29,446 bases of DNA from the NCBI GenBank assembly GCA_040756085.1, contig JBFMAE010000030.1, forward strand, positions 1 through 29,446, read 5' to 3'. Origin of the DNA: JBFMAE01 sp040756085. GTDB lineage: Bacteria > Desulfobacterota > BSN033 > UBA1163. Made by a program: the position numbers and the translations under genes. Shown one piece after another: positions 7,959 to 16,737 of this stretch; the stretch's first letter is position 1, and the number at the start of each line of letters is the position of its first letter. The notes beneath the pieces are model-generated. The model did no database searches. It worked only from the letters and a program-made list of their open reading frames with translations, and was not told the DNA's origin.

Positions 7959-8382
7959 AGATATGACGCAATTTACCTATATTTTGGGAGATTAACCTTA
8001 TAAAAGAGATACCGGCCTCCGTCGATGGCCATCCATCACCTTATTAACTAACCGGCGCTGCTCCGGACTCTAATAAATTCCTTGACCAAGGGGTCGATGG
8101 AAGCAGCGGCTTGGGTTGACGTTATCCTCTTTTAGGATTTCACTTTTTTTGTTCCTTATTAATCATTTTCCCCTCCTGTATTGGATTGGTGCGTGCGGAG
8201 GTTCATATTAAAGTTTGGTACGTTCCAAGTTTCTTGAGGATTACGGGATGAAATTTACACCTCTTGGTAGGGCCTGTCAATCCTTGATTTCAGAAAGTAA
8301 TTAATGCGATACCCTACACTGTTCATCAGGTTAAGTGCTAACCTCCACAGATAATACAGGGGATTCAGGCAAGATTTACACA
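7959..8382. other. Intergenic stretch with possible decayed ORF
   Basis: No intact gene is supported here. On the minus strand, near 8175, a strong ribosome site (AGGAGGGG) precedes ATG and only eight codons (MINKEQKK) before a stop. A later frame reads QAAASIDPLVKEFIRVRS before stopping, which may be a frameshifted relic. The 62-codon frame at 8255-8443 mostly lies over this region and is not convincing. Confidence 0.4.
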
Positions 8383-8813
8383 CTATCCGCTTTGCCTTGG
8401 TACGACTTGAACTCGGAGCATCACCTCGCCGTAACCAGAGCATTCAACGCCTACATCAGGGCAGCGGACATATTGCATAAAGTGGAATGGATTTGGATCC
8501 AGCCCCTCACTTAATCTTTCATTGATCAGTGCCACAGGTATGGTAACTGGGAAATAAGATAGACACACATCCGTTTTGGGCAAAGTTTGCTGATCAGATT
8601 TCCATCAACATCCATAATGAGTTTATCACCAACTTTATAGCCTGAATTACAATTATTTGATTTTACAATTTCAGCCTCAATGGTATAAATTTTTGCAGCT
8701 TGAGAGAGTCGTCTCACATGACGTATTCGATGACCACCCTCTTTAAATTTCTCCAATTCGGCCTCTTTATATCCAATCCTTTCACCAAACAACTGAAGTA
8801 CATCTTTTTCCAT
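8383..8813 (-). pseudogene. TIGR04076-like protein, frameshifted
   Basis: Translation starts at ATG 8813 after GGAGGAAGG and reads MEKDVLQLFGERIGYKEAEL, with later landmarks KVGDKLIMDVDGNL and LCPKRMCVYLIS, before stopping early at 8526. The missing C-terminal half continues in another frame from about 8555 (VTIPVALINERLSEGLDPNP, then VRCPDVGVECSGYGEVML) to 8383. One lost base in the CCC run near 8554 would explain it. The layout (GD-F motif, CPKR-C, then RCPDVG) matches TIGR04076-type small proteins of unknown role. It lies 12 bases downstream of the DUF6125 gene in the same direction, probably one transcript with the molybdoenzyme. Confidence 0.75.
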
Positions 8814-8825
8814 GCCTTCCTCCTA

Positions 8826-9329
8826 TCAATGAAAATAAAGTTTGATCGAATAATAACAATTTATACCCAAAACCTTCATGCATTTACCCAATGGCGGGGT
8901 AAGCTCATGCTCTAACCCTAAAGCATCAATCCAACCTTGTAACCTTGCAAAAATCCCGCATTCATATTCATCCTTTATTCCCGCTCTCACTATATTTTCG
9001 TGGGCAAAGCATCTTTTTAAATTCATCCTATAGGATTGATGATTAAGGATCTCTATTTCATATTCGATAAGGTCAGGACCAAATAGTGAAAGAGCCGTTT
9101 TCTTTAAGTCCAGGTATTCATCCATATTTTTTGGCGATGATAAGGTTAAAGCTTTCATGAACCGCTTCATTTCCACTCGACCTAATTCTCTGGCCACGAT
9201 CTGATTCAATCGATTGGCCGCATCCATGCCAAAGTGCACTGCCACTGCCATAAACCATCTGGCATCGTGTGACATCCACCCTTTGATCAGAAGGTCTTTC
9301 TCCATTTCAAAGGATAAACTATTTGTCAT
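8826..9329 (-). CDS. DUF6125-like cytosolic protein
   Basis: 167 residues from ATG 9329, preceded by AAGGAGG. Opening residues LLIKGWMSHDARWFMAVAVH, FGMDAANRLNQIVARELGRV and EMKRFMKAL are the hallmark start of this family. The C-terminal half carries scattered cysteines (RCFAHENI, ECGIFARLQ, GKCMKVLGINC), which might bind metal. No signal or membrane segment. It sits 53 bases after the molybdopterin oxidoreductase gene and 12 bases before the TIGR04076-like gene, so the three are probably cotranscribed. A truncated duplicate lies at 4781-4951. Function unknown; pairing with a molybdoenzyme hints at an accessory role, by inference. Confidence 0.8.
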   Translation of the reverse strand: MTNSLSFEMEKDLLIKGWMSHDARWFMAVAVHFGMDAANRLNQIVARELGRVEMKRFMKALTLSSPKNMDEYLDLKKTALSLFGPDLIEYEIEILNHQSYRMNLKRCFAHENIVRAGIKDEYECGIFARLQGWIDALGLEHELTPPLGKCMKVLGINCYYSIKLYFH

Positions 9330-9382
9330 GGGATTCCTCCTTTTTGATGGGTAGAGGTAAGGCTATGGCTTGTTACCAAATA

Positions 9383-11614
9383 TTAAGCCCTGCGCACCCG
9401 GCAGGGTATGTAACGATGTAATGGCGTGCCTGCCAGGCGATCTCGGTGTTTCGCTGGAGCCAACTGGTTAACATTGACTCCATGTGCTTCTCCGCCGTGT
9501 ACGAGCCCGAAGCCATGAGGGATGATTACCTGGCCTCGGAATGAACTATCTGTCACTTCAGCTTCGATTTTAGCAGATCCTGCTTCGGTTTCTACAAGGG
9601 CAAGGTCCCCATCGTTAATTCCTAACTCCTCTGCATCTTTTGGGTTTATCCGCAGGGTGCAGGGACGCCTTCCTTCATTCCAAGCCGGGTCACGCATGAT
9701 CGTATTGGCCACCATCTCCATGTGGTTTCCGGCTATCAGCACCATGGGATATTCTTTGCTCAACAATTGGGACTCCTCGGTTGCAGGTATTACCTCCTTG
9801 ACCCATGATTCCATCTCAGGGAAATGGATATGAATTTTTTTGTCAGGGGTCTTCAGAACAGAAAGGTTGTTCTCCGAATCTACTACTCCGATCTTAACGC
9901 CTCCTGATGTGTCCAGAATCTTTCTAAATATTTCTTCTCCTGTGAGGGGACTCACCTTGTAACCGGCGCGGGCAACATCTTCCGCATGCATCATCGGAAA
10001 TCGTGCCAGCAGTCCCCAGAGCGCAGACAGATTTTTAGATCCCAATTCCTCTCCAAGGGTCTTCGCCAAAATGTAAGGTAACCACGGTTCTGCCTTTGGA
10101 TTAGCACGAATGTATTCCATGAGCGCAAGGCCGAAACTGAGTCGGTCTTTGGCCAGCTCTCGAAGCTTGGATGGGTAATCCGGGATCATTCCCAACCTTT
10201 GAGCAAGCTCCACGAAGATGGTAGCCTCTTCCACCTGCTCTCCATCTGGCTGCACCACAGGACGGCGCATATCGAAGTAGTAGTTGGGGTATCCCCACTG
10301 AAAAAATGTGCCGTCCCATTTTTCATAGCCTGATCTGGCGGGGAGGACATAATGGGATAGGACAGCCGTTTCACTCATGGCGACCTCGATGGTAACCAGG
10401 AGATCCAGCTTTTTAAAAGCCTTCTCATAGGTTTTTGTGTCAGCGTAAGAACGTAAGGGATTTGAGCCACTGACGATCAGAGCACGGATGCGTTGAGGGT
10501 GATCATTATCGATCTCTTCAGGCATCACATTGGGTGGGAAGACTCCCATGATTAAAGGAATATTGGTCATGATGGTTTTCCATGTTTTTGGATCTTCTTC
10601 TGGTGTGTGAGATCCCATTGGCATCAGGTGGCCCAAAAAGATATTGCCTCCTTTGGTTCCTATGCGGCCTGTTAATGTAAGTAAGATCAATTCCAAATAA
10701 GAATTAAGAGTGCTGTGCCGTCCCATCAGGATGCCAAGGTCGCTACGCAGTGCCGTTTTTCGGGTGGCAAAGAGCCGAGTGAATTCTCGAACAGCATTTG
10801 GATCCAATCCGCAAACATGGCAGTTTTCTTCAACCTTTACATGATCAAACCAGCTTTGAATCGCTTCAAAGCCATTGATTCTGTCAACCAGATAATCCTT
10901 AGCTACAAGTCCCTCGGTTAGCAAAATCTTGATCATCGCTTTGAATAGCAATGCATCAGTCCCGGGCCTGAGTCGTAGATGGATGTCGGCAAGCTTGGCT
11001 GTCTCTGTTACTCTTGGATCGACTACAACCATTAAAAAACCTGGTTCTTTTTTCTTGTTCCGAAGCACCACCGGCGCATTGGGGATATCGTGGCTCACCA
11101 TGGGATTGGCTCCCCAGAAGACAAGGAAGTCTGAACCGTTGATGTCCGGGAAGGGATGCATATATTGGCGGCCAAATGCCTTACCACTCACCCAGAAAAA
11201 ACCAGTAAGCTCCTGGGCCAGGGGACTATAATGATTTCTCGAACCCAATCCATTCAAAAAACGAACGCCGAAGGCGGCTTCAAAATGGCAACCCTGGCCA
11301 CCTCCGCCCATATAGGCTATGGATCGAGACCCATGTGTTTGGACTATTTCTTTGAGTTTACCTGATATTTCATCCAATGCTTGATCCCAGGAGATGCGCT
11401 CAAATCGATCCCCGATATGCTTAAGAGGAAATCTCAGTCTCTCAGGGTTATTTTGAAAGTACGCAATGTTCGCTCCTTTTCTACAAAGATAACCCTGTGA
11501 CCGGGGATTCTCCTTTTCACCCCTGACTTTAACGATCTTGCTGTCTTCAGTGATTACCTCCAGGCCACAGTTGTTATAACAGAGCACACAAGATGTCTTT
11601 TGCCATTTACTCAT
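9383..11614 (-). CDS. Molybdopterin-dependent oxidoreductase (bis-MGD family)
   Basis: 743 residues from ATG 11614 with AAGGAG upstream. The N-terminal [4Fe-4S] motif is C9-x2-C12-x3-C16 and C44 (CVLCYNNC, LCRKG). FERISWDQALDEISGKLKEI and LVFWGANPMVSHD belong to the catalytic core. ALIVSGSNPLRSYADT and the C-terminal dinucleotide-binding domain (MVLIAGNHMEMVANT, CTLRINPKDAEELGINDGDL) complete the DMSO-reductase fold. No Tat signal, so it is cytoplasmic. No partner iron-sulfur or membrane subunit is adjacent, so electrons may pass to a soluble carrier. The Mo ligand is not obvious: the usual Cys/Sec position reads near NHYSPLAQELTG with no Cys. Substrate unknown. Flanked on both sides by TIGR04076-like genes. 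Confidence 0.92.
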   Translation of the reverse strand: MSKWQKTSCVLCYNNCGLEVITEDSKIVKVRGEKENPRSQGYLCRKGANIAYFQNNPERLRFPLKHIGDRFERISWDQALDEISGKLKEIVQTHGSRSIAYMGGGGQGCHFEAAFGVRFLNGLGSRNHYSPLAQELTGFFWVSGKAFGRQYMHPFPDINGSDFLVFWGANPMVSHDIPNAPVVLRNKKKEPGFLMVVVDPRVTETAKLADIHLRLRPGTDALLFKAMIKILLTEGLVAKDYLVDRINGFEAIQSWFDHVKVEENCHVCGLDPNAVREFTRLFATRKTALRSDLGILMGRHSTLNSYLELILLTLTGRIGTKGGNIFLGHLMPMGSHTPEEDPKTWKTIMTNIPLIMGVFPPNVMPEEIDNDHPQRIRALIVSGSNPLRSYADTKTYEKAFKKLDLLVTIEVAMSETAVLSHYVLPARSGYEKWDGTFFQWGYPNYYFDMRRPVVQPDGEQVEEATIFVELAQRLGMIPDYPSKLRELAKDRLSFGLALMEYIRANPKAEPWLPYILAKTLGEELGSKNLSALWGLLARFPMMHAEDVARAGYKVSPLTGEEIFRKILDTSGGVKIGVVDSENNLSVLKTPDKKIHIHFPEMESWVKEVIPATEESQLLSKEYPMVLIAGNHMEMVANTIMRDPAWNEGRRPCTLRINPKDAEELGINDGDLALVETEAGSAKIEAEVTDSSFRGQVIIPHGFGLVHGGEAHGVNVNQLAPAKHRDRLAGTPLHRYIPCRVRRA

Positions 11615-11641
11615 GATCCGCTCCTTTTTTATAAGTTCCGT

Positions 11642-12080
11642 TTATTTTTTGATTTTATCCCGATCTTCTACTCGTAATTCCATAACGATGTGTCCCCAGC
11701 CTCCGCATTGCACTCCGACATCAAAGCAACCTGCCCTTTTGAATCGCATCTCGTTTGGCTCAATCCCTGCATAAAAAAAGTTCATTTGACGCAAAAATGA
11801 GTTGGGCAACTGAATTCAAGGCATAGATACAAATTCTCTTTGGACAAAGATGTGTGAGAAGGTTACCAGCTCCATCAAAATAGAATTTATCCCCAACCTT
11901 GTGCTGACTATTACACCCGTGGGAGTCTAATACTTTTACAACGATGGTTTTATTCAATAAAGCCGGTGCCTTGGTGAGGACATCATCATTCCTCGGACTT
12001 TCCCTGAACTTCTTCATCTCCTCATCATTGTAACCCAGATGCTGTTGAAACGTTTTCCAAGTTTTTTCATCTAACTTCAT
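11642..12080 (-). pseudogene. TIGR04076-like protein, frameshifted in a T7 run
   Basis: From ATG 12080 (after GGAGG) the frame reads MKLDEKTWKTFQQHLGYNDE through HKVGDKFYFDGAGNL and LCPKRICIYALNSVAQLIF, but stops at 11760. Removing one T from the run of seven T's at about 11776-11782 restores a frame of about 40 more residues (IEPNEMRFKRAGCFDVGVQC, GGWGHIVMELRVEDRDKIKK) ending at 11642. That tail aligns with the CPDVGVEC tail of the 8383-8813 copy. It may be a true mutation, a sequencing error, or slippage-dependent expression. It lies between the SDR and the molybdoenzyme genes, same strand. Confidence 0.75.
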
Positions 12081-12124
12081 ATCTTTCCTCCATTTATATT
12101 ATTTATATTAGGCCCCTTGTGAGT

Positions 12125-12976
12125 TCATGAACCTCTTTTGTCGATGCCCAATTCTTTTTGCACTTTTTGAAAACGCTTTTGAGCAAGGGAGATTCCAAGT
12201 GAAGGGGATAAACGGTTAATCCACCAGTATAACTTCCACCACGATGGCACAATGATAATGGCTTTATTCTTTGCAACAGAATTTAGGACCTTTTTTGCAA
12301 ATATATTCGGGGACATGGGCTTGAGTTTTTCCCACAGTTGACGCATTTGTTCAGGAGGAATGTCAATAAGCATTTTGCCATATCTCCCTCCTCCTTCTAA
12401 AATGGGCGTACGAACAACGCCTGGGCATACTACGCTAACTCGTATTCCCATATTTGCGGCTTCGGCCCGTAGTGATATTGAAAGGCCTACGACCGCATAC
12501 TTGGTTGCAGCATAAGCTACCGCTCCTGGAGAGACCATAAGTCCAGCCATTGAAGCAATATTGACAATATGTCCGAATCCCTGGGCCATCATAATTTTGT
12601 ATGCTGCTTGGACTCCGTTTATCACGCCACGGAGATTGACATCTACAATTTGATTCCAGTCTTCGATGCCGTAATGGTAGACGTTGCCACCAATTCCAAT
12701 TCCCGCATTGTTGAAAATGTAGTCCAAATGACCGGTACGCTTGACAGTCTCTTGGACGAGCTGCTCCATTGCAGGAAAGTTGGTCACATCTATTTTCACC
12801 GGTTTTGCTTTACCACCAGAGACCTGGATTGCTGAGGCGACTTGCTCTGCCAACTCGATCTGAAGATCAGCCAATACCACCTCGACGCCGCGCTTTGCTA
12901 ATTCCTCGGCAAGAGCTCGACCAATTCCTGATGCTCCACCGGTGATAATCGCAATTCTGTCTTTGAATGATTTCAT
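12125..12976 (-). CDS. Short-chain dehydrogenase/reductase (SDR)
   Basis: 283 residues when started at ATG 12976, which has GGGAGGAG upstream; the frame stays open to 13102 but that part overlaps the aminotransferase and lacks family features. Classical SDR motifs: TGGASGIG (residues 12-19) for NAD(P) binding, NNAGIGIGG (89-97), catalytic S142, Y155 and K159 (YAATK), then the substrate-loop PGVVRTPI. The C-terminal ~60 residues (IIIVPSWWKLYWWINRLSPS) are basic and aromatic, seen in SDRs that touch membranes or lipids. It sits 70 bases after the aminotransferase gene. Substrate unknown; a hydroxy-acyl or steroid-like ketone are possibilities only. Confidence 0.9.
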   Translation of the reverse strand: MKSFKDRIAIITGGASGIGRALAEELAKRGVEVVLADLQIELAEQVASAIQVSGGKAKPVKIDVTNFPAMEQLVQETVKRTGHLDYIFNNAGIGIGGNVYHYGIEDWNQIVDVNLRGVINGVQAAYKIMMAQGFGHIVNIASMAGLMVSPGAVAYAATKYAVVGLSISLRAEAANMGIRVSVVCPGVVRTPILEGGGRYGKMLIDIPPEQMRQLWEKLKPMSPNIFAKKVLNSVAKNKAIIIVPSWWKLYWWINRLSPSLGISLAQKRFQKVQKELGIDKRGS

Positions 12977-13046
12977 GCAAGCGTTCTCCTCCCATGATGA
13001 GGTATTCTCCATGACCGATAAGAGTGAGTTTGTATCAAGACCGCGA

Positions 13047-14120
13047 TCAACCGGATGGACCAACTGAATAGCACCATCCAAATTCATCCTCTTTTTCCCC
13101 ATACTGAATTCCGGTTATCTCGTCGTACAGTTTCTGAGAAAAGGGGCCTGTTATACCATCATTTATGGTCATGGACGTGTTGTTATGATGAATCTCACCG
13201 ATAGGTGAGATTACCGCTGCTGTCCCAGTTCCAAAAGCCTCCTTTAGTCTTCCGTCGTTGGAGGCCGAAATTAGTTCGTCAATCGAGATTCGCCGCTCCT
13301 TTACGTTTTGGCCCCAGCTTTTTGCCAGACGAATGACGGTATCGCGGGTTACTCCGTCAAGGATGGAACCTTCCAAAACCGGTGTTACCAACTCATTGTC
13401 TATCAGGAAGAATACGTTCATTGTGCCCACTTCTTCGATATATTTTCTTTCTATCCCATCAAGCCAAAGAACCTGGGTAAATCCTTTTCTTTTCGCCTCA
13501 TCTGCGGGAAGCAGACTTGAAGCGTAGTTGGCTGGCGTTTTGGCCGTCCCCAAACCTCCTTTCATAGCCCGAACGTACTCACCTGGGGTTAGCAATTTAA
13601 TGGGATTCATACCTTCCTTGTAATAGGCTCCAACTGGTGAGGTTATAACCATGAAACGATAAGATTCAGAAGTACGCACACCAAGGAAATTATCCGTACC
13701 AAAGATGAATGGGCGAATATATAAAGAATGACCTTTCTTTTTGGGGATCCAGTCCTTGTCCAGTATGAGTAGCGCTTCCAATCCTATCATGAATGTGCCG
13801 AAGTCTATCACCGGAATACAAAGCCTCTCGCATGACCGCTGGAGTCGCTCATGGTACTTTTCGGGACGGAATACATTGATGGAACCCTTCGTGGTATAAA
13901 ATGCCTTTAGGCCTTCAAAGACGATCTGTCCGTAATGTAACGAACATAATGAGGGCAGAATCTCAATTTTCCCGAAGGGGACTATTTCGGGCGATGTCCA
14001 CTTACCATTCCGGTACTCAATGCTCAACATGTGATCTGAGAAGACCTCCCCGAACCCCAGATTTTCGAAGTCTACTTCACCTATTCTGCTCTTTTTTGTC
14101 TTCCGCACTCTTATATTCAT
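13047..14120 (-). CDS. ilvE: Branched-chain-amino-acid aminotransferase
   Basis: 357 residues from ATG 14120, with AAGGAG nine bases upstream. It is a fold-type IV PLP enzyme of the longer BCAT type: SLHYGQIVFEGLKAF near residues 60-74, the PLP lysine K194 in GTAKTPANYASSL, VLWLDGIERKYIEEVGTMNV and SILDGVTRDTVI. It transfers amino groups between branched-chain amino acids and 2-oxoglutarate in the cytosol. In this cluster, with a thioesterase and SDR, it could be catabolic or provide branched keto acids for fatty-acid primers; this is inference. Aromatic substrates are also possible for BCATs of anaerobes. Confidence 0.93.
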   Translation of the reverse strand: MNIRVRKTKKSRIGEVDFENLGFGEVFSDHMLSIEYRNGKWTSPEIVPFGKIEILPSLCSLHYGQIVFEGLKAFYTTKGSINVFRPEKYHERLQRSCERLCIPVIDFGTFMIGLEALLILDKDWIPKKKGHSLYIRPFIFGTDNFLGVRTSESYRFMVITSPVGAYYKEGMNPIKLLTPGEYVRAMKGGLGTAKTPANYASSLLPADEAKRKGFTQVLWLDGIERKYIEEVGTMNVFFLIDNELVTPVLEGSILDGVTRDTVIRLAKSWGQNVKERRISIDELISASNDGRLKEAFGTGTAAVISPIGEIHHNNTSMTINDGITGPFSQKLYDEITGIQYGEKEDEFGWCYSVGPSG

Positions 14121-14283
14121 ATCAAATAATCTCCTTCTTATGATGGTTTTTCAGAAATCATTTAAAACGAAACTGAATCTTGCAAGGATTTAAGCCGAAA
14201 GCACGACTGGCTTCCTCCATCATAACCATCCTGCGCCTTTTGACAAGAGATTGGAAACGTCCTCCCTGGTTGCAAACGCCCTT

Positions 14284-14766
14284 TTATGCCTTATCCCTCT
14301 TTTTCTTCTTATTGGGGGTAGGTTCATCCGCCATGGCGGGCATGGCCATAAGCGTCATCAAGGACGTTGCACACAATTTTTCGATTCCATTCTTAACGGC
14401 GAAGACTTCACTCCTACAGACCGTTAAAGTTCTCCCTGGTTTTACAACTCGTGCACGACCTATCAATAAATCACCATCTCCAGGAGCAATAAGGTTCAGT
14501 TTATACTCCACTGTTAATATTGATGACTCAGGTCCCATCAGACTGTAAGCAGCATAGCCTCCTGTATTATCCGCAATGGTACCAATAACCCCTGCATGGA
14601 AAAAGCCATGTTGCTGAGAAAGTTCTTTCTTATATGGAAGGTGTATCTCACAATATCCGGGTTTCACTTCAACAAGTCTTGCTCCAATGAATTTCATGAA
14701 CCCTTGACGTAAGAAACTTTTCCTCACTTTCATTTCATAGTTTGGGTCTAAGGACTTAAATGACAT
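14284..14766 (-). CDS. PaaI-type hotdog-fold thioesterase
   Basis: 160 residues from ATG 14766, chosen because GGAGGT lies seven bases upstream; the frame extends to 14814 without a ribosome site. The hotdog signature is present: QQHGFFHAGVIGTIADNTGG (residues 51-70, with H53 and D66 at the positions of PaaI catalytic residues) and a C-terminal strand ending in a lysine-rich tail. It would hydrolyse an acyl- or aryl-CoA thioester in the cytosol. A second copy at 17742-18225 is about 90% identical in protein sequence but frameshifted, so this is the working paralogue. The next gene downstream is the aminotransferase. Confidence 0.88.
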   Translation of the reverse strand: MSFKSLDPNYEMKVRKSFLRQGFMKFIGARLVEVKPGYCEIHLPYKKELSQQHGFFHAGVIGTIADNTGGYAAYSLMGPESSILTVEYKLNLIAPGDGDLLIGRARVVKPGRTLTVCRSEVFAVKNGIEKLCATSLMTLMAMPAMADEPTPNKKKKRDKA

Positions 14767-14814
14767 CCTGTTACCTCCTTCCATATTCCAACTTCCATTC
14801 TCCAGAATGCTCAT

Positions 14815-14919
14815 TCAAGCTTTCCTTGGAATCAGCTGGACCTCCAGCATCATTTCACCGTACCCTGAGCATTCGACTCCAACGTCAGGACATCGAACAT
14901 TATGCATGAAATGGGATTG
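14815..14919 (-). pseudogene. C-terminal fragment of a TIGR04076-like gene
   Basis: The minus strand reads HFMHNVRCPDVGVECSGYGE and MMLEVQLIPRKA before TGA at 14815-14817. This closely matches the tail of the 8383-8813 copy (HFMQYVRCPDVGVECSGYGE). Nothing upstream matches the rest of that protein, so only the tail survives. It lies 48 bases upstream of the intact thioesterase gene. Confidence 0.75.
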
Positions 14920-15040
14920 TTTTCTGTTCATTGTCTTCCATTTTCAAAAAGATGTAAAAAGTGTAGCATCTTGCCGGATTGAACCGTCTCCCATGTGCAA
15001 TGCTGTCTGGCGGATAAACCCTCCTGTTAAGAAAGCCGAA

Positions 15041-15637
15041 TCAGGATTTGAAACTTGCAATCACGGATTTCAGTGCATCTGTTGTTTTCTTGAATGATTC
15101 AATATCTTTTCCGGCTTTACATATGAGAATGGCCCCTTCTATTGTGCTCATGATCAAGCGACTGAGAGCATCGTAGTCGATCTCTCTTTTGAGTTTTCCC
15201 TGACTCCTCGCTTCTTCAAAAAGGCTGCACAGAAGCGCATGCCACTGAACGAAAAAGCGATTGACTGCTTCTGAAAGACCTCGGTGTGTGTCGCCCAGCT
15301 CCAGGGCGAAATTGCCAAAGAATCAGCCGCCCTGGCAATTCCGATCGATTACGTACATAGCCATGCCATCAATCATCGCCTCGATTTTCATTAGAGGGTC
15401 CGAGAGTTCTCCCATAATCCGGTTCAAGAAAGGAAATTCCTTTTCAATAGCCCGATCAACGACACTGTAGGCCAAATCTTCCTTGCTCTCGAAATAGAAA
15501 TATAAATTGCCTCTTTTAACGCCCGCTGCCTTACAGATGTCATCGATAGTGGTATTCTTATAGCCCTGGTGTTTAAAAAGATGGCGGGCCGTTTTTATGA
15601 GTTTATCTTTTGTGGCTTCTCCCTTGGTTCCCATCAT
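15041..15637 (-). CDS. TetR-family regulator interrupted by one in-frame UGA
   Basis: ATG 15637 opens a TetR helix-turn-helix (DKLIKTARHLFKHQGYKNTT, IDDICKAAGVKRGNLYFYFE). After residue 104 (DRNCQGG) comes TGA at 15323-15325, then the same frame continues without another stop for 93 codons (FFGNFALELGDTHRGLSEAV to ASFKS) and ends at TGA 15041. The total of 198 residues equals a normal TetR. Relatives, from memory, carry Cys in the GGC-FGN-ALE motif at the UGA. A 6-bp stem (TCGCCC/GGGCGA, 7-base loop with GG) begins 13 bases after the UGA, within the range for bacterial SECIS elements. It is either a selenoprotein or a one-base nonsense pseudogene; nearby decay makes the latter quite possible. 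Confidence 0.7.
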
Positions 15638-15657
15638 TGCGTCCCACCATAGTACAG

Positions 15658-15674
15658 TTGACTCATGAGTCTAT
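15658..15674. promoter_or_regulatory. Probable TetR operator
   Basis: TTGACTCATGAGTCTAT holds the perfect 12-bp palindrome GACTCATGAGTC (15660-15671), about 20 bases upstream of the TetR start. The same pattern, TTGACTNNNNAGTCTAT, occurs at 16738-16754 before the TetR remnant, supporting a shared operator. Confidence 0.65.
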
Positions 15675-15735
15675 GCTTATCCTGTCCCTGGAAAAATTCA
15701 CCAGAGCTTCCAGAAAATAAAGAGTTAGAGGTGCA

Positions 15736-16503
15736 TTATTTCCGAGGCCTCTCCGCTTTTCCTACTGGGCAAAGGGCCTGGCATTCGAAACAGGAATAGT
15801 AACTTCCAGCAGCAAGGGTCTGCCAGAGTTCTCGAAACTCGTAGCCTTTGATCATCTCGATTCGCTTGGTCTCGGGGGAACTGGATATCTCGCCCAAGAA
15901 TCTCATCATACCTCGAAGACCGAACTTCAAAACTTCTTTGCCGCAGGCCCGCTTGTCAACCTGTCCCTCGTCATGAAGGGCCTTGGCCGGGCAGCCAGAA
16001 ATGCAAACATCACATCCTGGTGGGCATAACGATTTAGGTTTCTTCTTTGTCGGGTTCAGAGGAGCCGAGGTCAAAACGGCGCCAAGTCTTACCCGGGGAC
16101 CATAGCCAGCCACGAGAATGAGGCCGCTCTTCCCATAGCTTCCCACCCCGGCTTCAGCAGCAGCCCTTCTCAGGTCAATGGGTCCCACCAATCCGAATTT
16201 CCCATCAGACATGTCGATCGGGAGAAAGGCGGGAATGGCCACAGCCTCGAAGCCTGTTTTCTCCAGCGCCATGGCTATCTGCTTGCAGACGGCCCTCACC
16301 GTTTCGTAGGTGACAAGGGTGTCATTTTGTTTCACCTGAAGATTTCTTGACTTAAGAGAAGCTTGACTGTGACCGCAGGCGACCACCACGCAGGTTCGAG
16401 CGGATGGAAGAATATCGACGACGGATTGATGATCGAGCCTCTCCACGGAAGCGATCCCCGCGGAAACTGCTCCCAGACGGATTCCCAGTTCTATAACTTT
16501 CAT
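15736..16503 (-). CDS. QueG-like double-[4Fe-4S] protein 1
   Basis: 255 residues from ATG 16503, with GGAGGTGGG four to five bases upstream; ATG 16518 overlaps that site. The C-terminal ferredoxin-type module is clear: C160-x3-C164-x2-C167-x3-C171 (CPPGCDVCISGC), a further C187 (KRACGKE), then C238-x2-C241-x3-C245 (CFECQALC). The N-terminal part (residues 1-150) has the flavodoxin-unlike alpha/beta fold of epoxyqueuosine-reductase relatives, with GVGSYGKSGLILVAGYGPRV. It lacks the full QueG length and likely does not act on queuosine. Probably a soluble electron-transfer protein or corrinoid activator-like reductase. A paralogue lies at 18314-19087. Confidence 0.85.
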   Translation of the reverse strand: MKVIELGIRLGAVSAGIASVERLDHQSVVDILPSARTCVVVACGHSQASLKSRNLQVKQNDTLVTYETVRAVCKQIAMALEKTGFEAVAIPAFLPIDMSDGKFGLVGPIDLRRAAAEAGVGSYGKSGLILVAGYGPRVRLGAVLTSAPLNPTKKKPKSLCPPGCDVCISGCPAKALHDEGQVDKRACGKEVLKFGLRGMMRFLGEISSSPETKRIEMIKGYEFRELWQTLAAGSYYSCFECQALCPVGKAERPRK

Positions 16504-16598
16504 TTTCCCACCTCCCATTTCATATCCGTGCTCAAATCAGCGGCACCGTCATCAAGTGTCCGCTCGAATGTTTGACACCCTCTAATCCTTGTCCAGGA

Positions 16599-16730
16599 TC
16601 ACGTCCATCTTTGTTCTTCTGGGCTGACAAAGAAGCTTCTTGACTCTTTGTCCTCATAGCTCTGGTGTTTGAAAAGGCGATCAGAAGACTCGATCACCTT
16701 ACTGCTTGCGGTTTCACTTTCAGTCCCCAA
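16599..16730 (-). pseudogene. 5' remnant of a TetR-family gene
   Basis: From TTG 16730 the minus strand reads LGTESETASSKVIESSDRLF and KHQSYEDKE, then stops at 16599. It aligns with MGTKGEATKDKLIKTARHLF and KHQGYKNTT of the 15041-15637 regulator; the DNA around CACCAG-GCTAT is nearly identical. Helix-turn-helix residues after that are lost. The upstream operator-like palindrome is still present. Confidence 0.7.
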
Positions 16731-16737
16731 TTATAGA

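Noticed and set aside
8255..8443. 62-codon minus-strand ORF rich in aromatic residues
   Set aside because: No ribosome site, overlaps the real tail of the TIGR04076-like gene, no recognisable family.
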